Shown: one piece after another, positions 1 to 5,253 of the stretch
How the letters are laid out: every line of letters starts with the position of its first letter
Position numbering within the stretch: position 1 is the first letter of the stretch
Source: Acidobacteriaceae bacterium
GTDB lineage: Bacteria; Acidobacteriota; Terriglobia; Terriglobales; Acidobacteriaceae
Reading direction: 5' to 3'
Length of the DNA: 10,081 bases
NCBI GenBank assembly: GCA_030040115.1
Contig: JASHUH010000330.1
Coordinates: forward strand, 1-10,081
The notes under the pieces: generated by a model
What the model saw: the letters and a program-made list of their open reading frames with translations, nothing else
Told to the model about the DNA's origin: nothing
Databases searched by the model: none
Program-made: the position numbers and the translations under genes

Positions 1-1
1 G

Positions 2-151
2 GGCGAGCACGTGGCGAAGGGACAGCTTTTGGGGCTGAGCGGAGCGACGGGTCGCGTGACGGGGCCGCATCTGCACTGGGCGGTGCGGTGGGGGAACGCG
101 TATCTCGATCCGGCGAAGCTGCTGCGGATGAATTTGAGCGACATTCGGTAA
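2..151 (+). CDS. M23/LytM-type metallopeptidase, C-terminal fragment
   Basis: The frame opens off the left edge and codes for 49 residues ending in a TAA stop. It shows the end of an M23 (LytM/lysostaphin-like) zinc peptidase fold: G-E-H-V-A-K-G-Q near the start matches the conserved beta-strand turn, and GPHLHW (about 31-36 residues into the fragment) contains the HxH zinc-binding and catalytic motif. The following segment, WGNAYLDPAKLL, is the usual family ending. Members cut peptide cross-links in peptidoglycan, or are inactive activators of amidases; with the HxH present this one could be active. The N-terminal part, including any signal peptide and the first zinc ligands, lies outside the window, so the substrate and cell location cannot be read. 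The family call is firm; the exact role is not. Confidence 0.85.
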   Translation, partial: GEHVAKGQLLGLSGATGRVTGPHLHWAVRWGNAYLDPAKLLRMNLSDIR

Positions 152-542
152 GCTCGCGTGGACCGACCCGCAGCTTCGCGGCTCATCGAGACCGGGAGCG
201 CTCTCTGCCTGAGTGGGTCGGCGTGTCAGTACAGCTTTTCTCCATCTGCTCGGCACCGAAGCGGGGAATTCAAGCGATCTTTTGCGCATAGTTTCCGGAT
301 AGCCGGTCATAGTGAGCCACGAGCACATGATGTTCGCAAGCGCGGAGCGTGCGTAACTGCTTAAGCGATAAGGGGAGGGCCACTCGAAGTCGCTTACAGG
401 AGCGGGCTTCGAACCACCTTCGGCGGCTGTGGTCAAAAGCCTTGTCGTGAGCGCGGGAGGAAAAGGCCCGACGCCCGGGTCTGTGAGGGCCTCGGGGGCA
501 AATTCTCCGGGCTCCTCGACCGGCCCCGGTGTTTTTGAGGGG
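152..542. other. Non-coding stretch rich in inverted repeats
   Basis: I see no credible gene here; the short open frames on the plus strand have no family-like sequence. Several stems are present: CCGACCC at 163-169 pairs with GGGTCGG at 215-221, starting 11 bases after the peptidase stop; TCGAAG at 384-389 pairs with CTTCGA at 407-412 around an inner CGCT/AGCG stem (391-394 with 401-404); and AGGCCC at 464-469 pairs with GGGCCT at 487-492. The first could act as a 3' hairpin for the peptidase transcript. The others have no evident role. GC-rich DNA forms short stems by chance, so a structured RNA is possible but not shown. Confidence 0.4.
519..536 (+). terminator. Possible small rho-independent terminator
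   Basis: ACCGG at 519-523 and CCGGT at 526-530 form a five-pair stem with a two-base loop, which in practice would open to four pairs and a four-base loop. It is followed by GTTTTT on the plus strand. The stem is short, and the nearest plus-strand gene ends about 370 bases upstream. The same palindrome lies only a few bases past the stop of the broken minus-strand gene that ends at 543, but on that strand no T-run follows. Weak evidence. Confidence 0.22.
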
Positions 543-1038
543 TCACTCGTGCGACTGGATCGCGCCCTTGGCGCTTTCGACTGATCTCTTCGCGGATTCG
601 GGCAACGAATAAGAGAGTTGCGCGATCAGCTTGTCAGTCCTGGCGATTCTCTGCTTCGACTGCTCGATCCGCTGTCTTGTTGTGGCCAACGTCGATCTGA
701 ATCCGCGAATATTTTGCCTTGCTTGCTCGGTTTGGGTTTTCGCGAGGGGAACAACGGTTCTCCCCTGTTTCGATATGTCGGGGGGGCGCATCATTGAGAT
801 TAGATGCGTCGGGCGCATCGCGGGTGGTTCGCTGGCTGCATCCATGCAGCCTCTCATGGAGGGCCAGGCACTCGCGGTAAATGGTCTGGAGCGCTCCGAA
901 ATCCGGCCCGTCACCCTGTTGCGTCTTTCCCGCAACATTTGCCGCCCATCGGGAGGCGGCTGCGATCGAATGGATAGAGGCGTGGATTAGCCCTCCCAGT
1001 TCCCGGCTCTCCTTACACACCCATCCGCGACGTTCCAT
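543..1038 (-). pseudogene. Small coiled-coil protein gene, frameshifted at a C7 run
   Basis: Two overlapping minus-strand frames look like halves of one gene. The upstream half starts at ATG 1038 and encodes a helical segment (LGGLIHASIHSIAAASRWAA, then ALQTIYRECLALHERLHGC). The downstream half ends at TGA 543-545 and encodes a charged heptad-like helix (LAKTQTEQARQNIRGFRSTL, then TTRQRIEQSKQRIARTDKLI). A run of seven C on the coding strand (780-786) sits where the frames must switch. With six C the reading is one continuous protein of 164 residues (86 before the switch, 78 after) passing through DAPP-DISKQG. The extra C could be a decaying mutation, a phase-variable tract or a sequencing error. 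No signal peptide or enzyme motif is visible, and I do not recognise the family. The ribosome site is weak and the start is uncertain. Function unknown. Confidence 0.5.
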
Positions 1039-1283
1039 ACAGCGCTAGACCGTCCTGGGCGGCCTAGGGTTTTCACTAGGCGGCGATGGGGCTGCTGTTA
1101 GCCTACGCAATCGCATATTGGCAAGGGCTGATTGAGCGATGTCCCTATTCGACAGGCACGCCTGCCGCCTTAAGCCGAGCCTGGGGGGTCTGCATTTCAC
1201 TGCTCGGGAGCACCGGCAAGAGTCGCTTTGAGCACACGGTCACATTATCCGATCGCTGCGAATCCTCTCATAGCGCTGATTCC

Positions 1284-1567
1284 TTAATTAATTCTTACAT
1301 TTACCGCTGTGAAGCGGGCCTCGAGCTTCTTCATTTCTATGTTCAGGATCTCGGTCTGCTCCGGCGTCGGGCTCAGACGCGCAAGGAAGTTGAGAATGCT
1401 TTGATACGCATGAATGCGTCTCGGGTACGACGAGACCTGACCTCGGCAATCTCTGTGGTTTCAGCCAAATCGAGGAAGGCGTTTGCAGTTCTGGCATCGG
1501 TGATCAGCGGTTCGACGCTCACCCAATTCGAGTTGGAAGTGTTTTCGCCGAGAGACTTCTTCTTCAT
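1284..1567 (-). pseudogene. Small helical protein gene broken by a one-base frameshift
   Basis: The frame from ATG 1567 reads MKKKSLGENTSNSNW, then FLDLAETTEIAEVRSRRTRD, and then meets an early stop at 1373-1375. In the next frame the same strand continues with AYQSILNFLARLSPTPEQTE and ILNIEMKKLEARFTAVNVRI to TAA at 1284-1286. Restoring one base near 1413-1415 joins them as R-D-A-I-H-A-Y-Q, a 94-residue helical protein. From memory, the pattern of an AY(D/Q)-x-x-L-x-FL helix, then L(S/T)P-x-(E/Q), then an LE-x-(R/K)L helix recurs in small uncharacterised acidobacterial proteins; I cannot verify this here. The break lies at a perfect inverted repeat (ACGCAT-GA-ATGCGT, 1406-1419), a sequence type prone to small deletions. 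A long open frame runs antisense through this region (1086-1760), but its product resembles nothing I know. Function unknown. Confidence 0.45.
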
Positions 1568-1750
1568 GATTCTTCATTGGATTCGATCTGGAACGCACCT
1601 GGTTTCCGGGTGGGGATCGGGTTATGCCCCGATGGCCGGCCATCCGGAAATTAGGGGATTTGGGGCTGTTCATTATCTCAAAGGATCACCAGCTTCGATT
1701 GGGATTGTAGAGCTCCATGGGAAGGAGAAGCGGTCTGGCCGCGCGTCCTC

Positions 1751-3082
1751 TCAGCTTTGACGCGAGGCGGCCTCGACCTGTGTTTCTTGCGGGCCGTTTA
1801 TCTGCGCGGGCCGCGCGAGGGCTTTTTCTTCGCGCAGGGCTTTGAAGGCGCGGTAGACGAACCAGCCCAGATGCCAGCCATCGATATATTTGTACGGGAA
1901 CTCGCCGGTGGTGTAGTGGCCGCAGGGGAGCACGCGCGGCTCAAAATGGATGCCGTCGCGGCGGAAGGCTTCGACCACCTGGAGCGAGTACTCCCGAGGA
2001 AAGGTGAGGTCGTAGTTGGCGTAAATGAGGAGCACGTTTTTGCCGGCGCCGTTGGCCTCGGGACCTTTGAAGCGCTCGTAATAACTGACCGGGCTGATGG
2101 CCGCCCAGAGCGCGCAAAGGCGGTCCTGCGTGAGGCCGGCCTGCTCGACGGCCTGACGGATATGGCGCGTGCTTTGGCCGGCCCAGACTACATCGCCAAA
2201 CGCCGTTGACGCGTGGTTAAAGGCGTTCACGCGCAGACGCGGATCGTGGGCGCTGGCGAGAAAGGCGTAGCAGGAGCCGAGGCTGGTGCCGAGAACGCCG
2301 AAGTGCTCGTAACCCTGCTCCTCGAGCCAGTCGAGGCAGCAGCGGATATCGACGACGGCCTGGCGGCAGGCGGAAAGGGTGCGGCCGATGTTGGCGCTCA
2401 CGGCGTAGTCGGAGCGCTCAAGCTCGGCGGGACGGCGAATGTCGTGGTAGGGCTTGGAGAGCCGCAGGGCCGAGACGCCCATGCGATTGAAAAGAGCGCA
2501 GAGGACGTTGTGGCTGAGGCCGTCGGCGTTCCACTGGGGCAGCACCACGATGGCCTGCTTGGGGCGCGCGAGATCTTTGTGCGCAGGAGCGGGAAACCAG
2601 CGGGCGTTGACGAGGTCGTTTTCAGGATAGGGTGTGCGTTCCGGCGAAGTGAAGCGCAGAAACTGGGCGGGCTTGAGCTTGCCGGCGGCGGCCCGGGTGC
2701 GGAGGGTTGCGTCACGAGCCAGGGTCTCGGGGCGCACGTTGGTGGGAAACAGTTGCGGAGTGCGCTCCTCAAGACGGAAATCGGTGGGACGGCGATAGCC
2801 GAAGAAGAGGTTGCTTTGGCGGATGAGAAGCTGGTTGATGCGGACCATCGCCGCTTCTAACCCCGCGGACGAAGACCTGTCCGCGGGGGCCCCAGCTTCG
2901 GCCGCCGCATGGTCACGTAAAGCTTCCGGAGCGGAGAGCGCGTCAGCGAATCCGTTGGCCAGGAGAAAGGGAGCGATCCACTCGAAGCCCCATTCCAAGG
3001 GGCGCACCACCCGGTTTTCGTCGCGCGTGGTGAGCCGCGTTTCCCAGCCAACCATCCGGCGCGCGTACCAGTTTGAGAACAT
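1751..3082 (-). CDS. Alpha/beta hydrolase, probable serine hydrolase
   Basis: The 443-residue product has an alpha/beta hydrolase core in its C-terminal two thirds. The nucleophile elbow is G-T-S-L-G with Ser at about 267, after a strand reading HFGVL. The acid is likely Asp at about 358 (YANYDLTF) after the strand VLLIYANY, and the base His at about 389 (LPCGHYTTGEF). The segment VVLPQWNADGLSHN, near residues 179-192, is placed where the oxyanion loop is expected. The first 140 residues are helical and Trp/Arg-rich, without a signal peptide, so a cytoplasmic enzyme is likely. The overall shape recalls the ABHD18-like branch, which I offer tentatively. The substrate is unknown. TTG at 3085 lies directly before ATG 3082; I chose ATG. 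No clear ribosome site precedes it, and a 13-bp direct repeat sits there instead. It is co-directional with the VKOR gene 92 bases upstream. Confidence 0.85.
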   Translation of the reverse strand: MFSNWYARRMVGWETRLTTRDENRVVRPLEWGFEWIAPFLLANGFADALSAPEALRDHAAAEAGAPADRSSSAGLEAAMVRINQLLIRQSNLFFGYRRPTDFRLEERTPQLFPTNVRPETLARDATLRTRAAAGKLKPAQFLRFTSPERTPYPENDLVNARWFPAPAHKDLARPKQAIVVLPQWNADGLSHNVLCALFNRMGVSALRLSKPYHDIRRPAELERSDYAVSANIGRTLSACRQAVVDIRCCLDWLEEQGYEHFGVLGTSLGSCYAFLASAHDPRLRVNAFNHASTAFGDVVWAGQSTRHIRQAVEQAGLTQDRLCALWAAISPVSYYERFKGPEANGAGKNVLLIYANYDLTFPREYSLQVVEAFRRDGIHFEPRVLPCGHYTTGEFPYKYIDGWHLGWFVYRAFKALREEKALARPAQINGPQETQVEAASRQS

Positions 3083-3087
3083 CAATT

Positions 3088-3115
3088 CTGTTTAAGTTTA
3101 GCCTGTTCAAGTTTA
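3088..3115 (-). repeat. Two-copy 13-bp direct repeat before the hydrolase start
   Basis: On the plus strand CTGTTTAAGTTTA (3088-3100) and CTGTTCAAGTTTA (3103-3115) differ at one base and are two bases apart, a period of 15. Seen on the transcribed strand, they lie just upstream of the hydrolase start, beginning a few bases before it. They are AT-rich in a GC-rich setting. They could be an operator with two sites, or part of a promoter (each copy contains TAAACT on the minus strand, a poor -10 match). The role is not proven. Confidence 0.55.
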
Positions 3116-3136
3116 TCAGCGGGAGACGAGAGGCGC

Positions 3137-3155
3137 CGCAGCCATGTGGGCTGCG
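3137..3155 (-). terminator. Hairpin after the VKOR gene
   Basis: CGCAGCC (3137-3143) and GGCTGCG (3149-3155) form a perfect seven-pair stem with a five-base loop, 20 bases past the VKOR stop. There is no T-run after it on the minus strand (a CTTTT follows on the plus strand), so a classic terminator is not established. It may limit read-through into the hydrolase gene or protect the VKOR transcript end. Confidence 0.3.
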
Positions 3156-3174
3156 CTTTTCGAGAAGGCGCAAG

Positions 3175-3600
3175 CTACGCGGGCCTGCGCGTGTGCATGC
3201 GCGAAACCTTGTCCGCGATGAGCCAGGCCAGGCAGAGAATGGCGATGAGCGCAATGAGGCACTGCGAGATAACGCAGTAGAGGCACCAGACCTGCAGCAC
3301 GTTTTTCTCAATGCTGGAGAGATGCAGGGCGTAGAGCAAGCCGAGGAGCGAGGCGGCGAAAAGCCAGGCGCGGCGGCGCGCGAGAGCGAGGATGCCCAGG
3401 AGCAGATAACCGGCCATGCCGATAACGGCCACGGGGATGTGCGTGTGCGCGATAACCGAATAGGAGCTGTGGTTGACGATGCCGCAGTCCCATCGGGTGT
3501 TGATGTCGCAGGGCTGAGTGCCGGTGGCGTAATGCACCTGGAACGCGAGCACAGAAACCACGAGACCGGCAAAGGCTAAGACGGCAACGAGGGGACGCAT
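3175..3600 (-). CDS. Vitamin K epoxide reductase (VKOR) family membrane protein
   Basis: The 141-residue product is a single-domain bacterial VKOR. These inner-membrane proteins reoxidise a periplasmic DsbA-like thiol oxidase and pass the electrons to quinone, in place of DsbB. The active-site pair is C106-x-x-C109 (VWCLYCV), and the loop pair is C31 and C39 (CDINTRWDC). A conserved polar loop (NHSSYSV) follows. Hydrophobic segments at about 5-23, 53-74, 77-95 and 102-128 give four or five membrane helices. The open frame extends much further upstream, but that part is antisense to nadD, and the first helix starts properly at ATG 3600. The ribosome site is poor (GAAGG very close to the ATG). 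No thioredoxin-like partner is fused or encoded nearby, so it must be elsewhere. It is divergent from nadD across 90 bases. Confidence 0.9.
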   Translation of the reverse strand: MRPLVAVLAFAGLVVSVLAFQVHYATGTQPCDINTRWDCGIVNHSSYSVIAHTHIPVAVIGMAGYLLLGILALARRRAWLFAASLLGLLYALHLSSIEKNVLQVWCLYCVISQCLIALIAILCLAWLIADKVSRMHTRRPA

Positions 3601-3690
3601 GACCTTCGTTTTCAGTGTAGCCGATGGACCCTTGCGGGGAGTTTGGCGCGCGGCGGCGCGGGACCGGCAGCGGCGAGATAGGATGAACGC

Positions 3691-4416
3691 ATGAGCAAGA
3701 CCGCGAGCGGCGCGCGGCGGGTTGCCCTTTTTGGGGGCAGCTTCGATCCGCCGCACCTGGGGCATTTGGCAGTGGCGCGGGCGGCGCGGACGGCGCTGAA
3801 GCTGGATACGGTGCTGTTTGCGCCGGTGGGCGCGCAACCCCTGAAGCCGGAAGGCCCAACGGCCAGCTTTGAGGAACGCGTGGCGATGACGCGGTTGGCG
3901 ATCGCGGGCGAAGCGGGATTCTGCGTTTCGCTGGCGGATGCGCCCAAGCCCGGAGGCGCGCCCAACTTCACGCTGGAGACACTGCAACATTTGCGCGGCG
4001 AGTGGGGGCGGGAGTGCGCGCTGTTTTGCCTGATGGGCGCCGACTCGTACTTTGGACTGCGGCGGTGGCATGGCGCCGCGGAAATTCCTTTTGCGGCGCC
4101 GTTGATCGTGGCTTCGCGGCCAGGCGAAAGGATGGATCGCCTGCAAGCCGCGCTGCCGGAGGGATTGACGATGGAAACCGCACCGGAAGGCGAACGCGAG
4201 GTGGGCGGCGTGGCGCTGCGGGAATTTGTGGTGAAGAACGGGAGCGGCGATTGCGCGCCTCTCTATGTGTTGCCGGAACTGGACGTGGAGATCAGCGCCT
4301 CGCAAATCCGGGCGCGGATGGAGGCCGAAGCGCGCGTGGCCGCGGATGACGTGGGCGAGGCGCTGCTGCCGGAGGCGGTGGCCGCATATGTGCGCGAGCG
4401 CGGGCTTTATCGATAA
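3691..4416 (+). CDS. nadD: Nicotinate-nucleotide adenylyltransferase
   Basis: NadD joins nicotinate mononucleotide with ATP to give deamido-NAD and pyrophosphate, the penultimate step of NAD synthesis in the cytoplasm. The 241-residue product carries the nucleotidyltransferase signature GGSFDPPHLGHL (15-26), with both HxGH histidines (22 and 25). It also has GADSYFGLRRWH (116-127), a NadD hallmark that binds the nicotinate nucleotide, and the C-terminal ISASQIR (201-207), the ISxSxIR motif of the fold. The ending LLPEAVAAYVRERGLY is also typical. It is somewhat longer than the usual 190-220 residues because of a Gly/Glu-rich insert near 150-190. AGGA lies about nine bases before ATG 3691. rsfS follows after 142 bases, a frequent pairing. 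All key residues are present, so it should be active. Confidence 0.96.
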   Translation: MSKTASGARRVALFGGSFDPPHLGHLAVARAARTALKLDTVLFAPVGAQPLKPEGPTASFEERVAMTRLAIAGEAGFCVSLADAPKPGGAPNFTLETLQHLRGEWGRECALFCLMGADSYFGLRRWHGAAEIPFAAPLIVASRPGERMDRLQAALPEGLTMETAPEGEREVGGVALREFVVKNGSGDCAPLYVLPELDVEISASQIRARMEAEARVAADDVGEALLPEAVAAYVRERGLYR

Positions 4417-4508
4417 TTTACAGAAGCGATCAAAACCGAAACCAGTGAATCCCACCCTAGCCGCAAAAACAAAGACGCGGCTAGAGCGGGGGCCCACTTT
4501 TATCGATA
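4406..4508. repeat. 10-bp direct repeats TTTATCGATA flanking the nadD-rsfS gap element
   Basis: TTTATCGATA occurs at 4406-4415, overlapping the last codons and stop of nadD, and again at 4499-4508. The 83 bases between them contain the hairpin described in the next entry. The core TATCGATA is itself a perfect palindrome. The arrangement could be a target-site duplication left by a small insertion, or two copies of a protein-binding site. Both are inference. Confidence 0.5.
4451..4490. repeat. Intergenic palindrome (REP-like hairpin)
   Basis: CTAGCCGC (4457-4464) pairs perfectly with GCGGCTAG (4477-4484) around a 12-base A-rich loop. The outer CCC at 4451-4453 pairs with GGG at 4488-4490, with one further C-G pair between two mismatches, giving about 12 pairs in all. 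No T-run follows directly, though ACTTTTAT lies a little downstream. From memory, similar CCCACCC...GTGGGG hairpins recur between genes in Acidobacteriota; I could not check that. It may act as a 3' stabiliser or attenuator between nadD and rsfS. Confidence 0.5.
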
Positions 4509-4558
4509 GCGTTGCTTGGAGCGGCCCAGGTTTACCGCCTGCTTGGCGAGGCGATACG

Positions 4559-5155
4559 ATGGGCTATGGAGAGCTGAACCGACGCATGAGCACAGTCCCG
4601 GCGCACACGCAGACGCGCATTCTTGTTCAAGCCGCAGCCACGGTTTGCGAAGAAAAGAAGGGCCAGAACACCCGCATTCTCGAACTCGATCCAGTGGACT
4701 CGGGACTCGCCGATTTTTTCCTGGTGACGTCGGCGGTCAACGACCGGCAGGCGATCGCGATCGCCGATGAGATCGAGTTGCGCCTAAAGCGCGATTTCGG
4801 CGCATATGCGCACTCGGTGGAGGGCCGACGGCAGGGGGAATGGATTTTGCTCGACTACGTGGATTTCGTAGTTCACGTGTTTCTGGTCGAGCGGCGCGCT
4901 TTTTATGACATCGAGAGGTTGCGCAAGTCGGCGCGGCCGCTGACGCCGGCGGAGTTCGACGCGGAGTTGAAAGCGGCGCTGGCGGCGAAAACGCGCGCAG
5001 CGCGCGGCAAGGCGGCGCGGAAAAAGCAGACTGGAACGCAGCCGGCGAAAGCGAAGAGAACCGCGAAGAAGGCTGGCGCTTCGCCGACCGGCAACACGAA
5101 AGCCGCTGCCGGGAAGAAGGCGGCCAGAAAGCCCTCGGCTACGCACCCCCGTTGA
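4559..5155 (+). CDS. rsfS: Ribosome silencing factor RsfS with long Lys/Ala tail
   Basis: RsfS (Iojap/DUF143) binds ribosomal protein L14 on the 50S subunit and blocks subunit joining when nutrients are short. The family core spans about residues 17-122 of 198. It includes ADFFLVTSAVNDRQAIAIAD (51-70), then VEGRRQGEWILLDY (87-100), then DFVVHVF followed by RAFYDIERL (102-121). The family normally ends soon after this. Here a further 60 residues or so (about 140-198) are almost only Ala, Lys, Arg, Thr, Gly and Pro, a strongly basic disordered tail. GGCGAGG lies seven bases before ATG 4559, which favours that start; ATG 4586 (MSTVPAH) is an alternative with a more distant GGAG. The open frame extends back into nadD but lacks family sequence there. 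It follows nadD in the same direction and may share its transcript, subject to the hairpin between them. Confidence 0.94.
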   Translation: MGYGELNRRMSTVPAHTQTRILVQAAATVCEEKKGQNTRILELDPVDSGLADFFLVTSAVNDRQAIAIADEIELRLKRDFGAYAHSVEGRRQGEWILLDYVDFVVHVFLVERRAFYDIERLRKSARPLTPAEFDAELKAALAAKTRAARGKAARKKQTGTQPAKAKRTAKKAGASPTGNTKAAAGKKAARKPSATHPR

Positions 5156-5228
5156 CTCTCAAGGGAATTCGGCGCAAAACGCGGCGGGGAACCCGAAGGC
5201 TCCCTGCGCAATTGCGAATCGAACCAAG

Positions 5229-5245
5229 GCGGAAGCGGGTTCCGC
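5229..5245 (-). terminator. Hairpin after the large TonB-dependent receptor gene
   Basis: GCGGAA (5229-5234) and TTCCGC (5240-5245) form a perfect six-pair stem with a five-base loop. It lies just past the receptor stop codon, between the convergent rsfS and receptor genes. A weak T-containing stretch follows on the minus strand (CCTTGGTTCG). It is placed well for a terminator but lacks a proper T-run. Confidence 0.3.
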
Positions 5246-5253
5246 GGCGGTTG

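Noticed and set aside
403..419. T-loop-like TTCGAAC suggesting a tRNA or attachment site
   Set aside because: The five bases on either side cannot pair, and no acceptor or anticodon stem is present.
1062..1081. Hairpin GCCTAG/CTAGGC upstream of the broken minus-strand gene at 1038
   Set aside because: It has only six pairs with an eight-base loop and no accompanying promoter or T-run, so it is not distinguishable from chance.
1086..1760. 224-codon plus-strand frame through the accessory region
   Set aside because: Its product has no recognisable motif and it ends inside the antisense hydrolase gene. The opposite strand gives more protein-like sequence after a one-base correction. It remains possible, but I cannot support it.
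2213..2860. 215-codon plus-strand frame inside the hydrolase gene
   Set aside because: It is antisense to the hydrolase motifs and its Gly/Ala/Glu/Val-rich product has no domain.
3601..4497. Upstream extension of the VKOR frame to a start at 4497
   Set aside because: The added 299 residues are antisense to nadD, Arg/His/Pro-rich and unlike any VKOR domain, while the family sequence begins at ATG 3600.
4265..4558. Upstream extension of the rsfS frame into nadD
   Set aside because: This part is Trp/Arg-rich shadow sequence out of frame with nadD, and a good ribosome site precedes ATG 4559.
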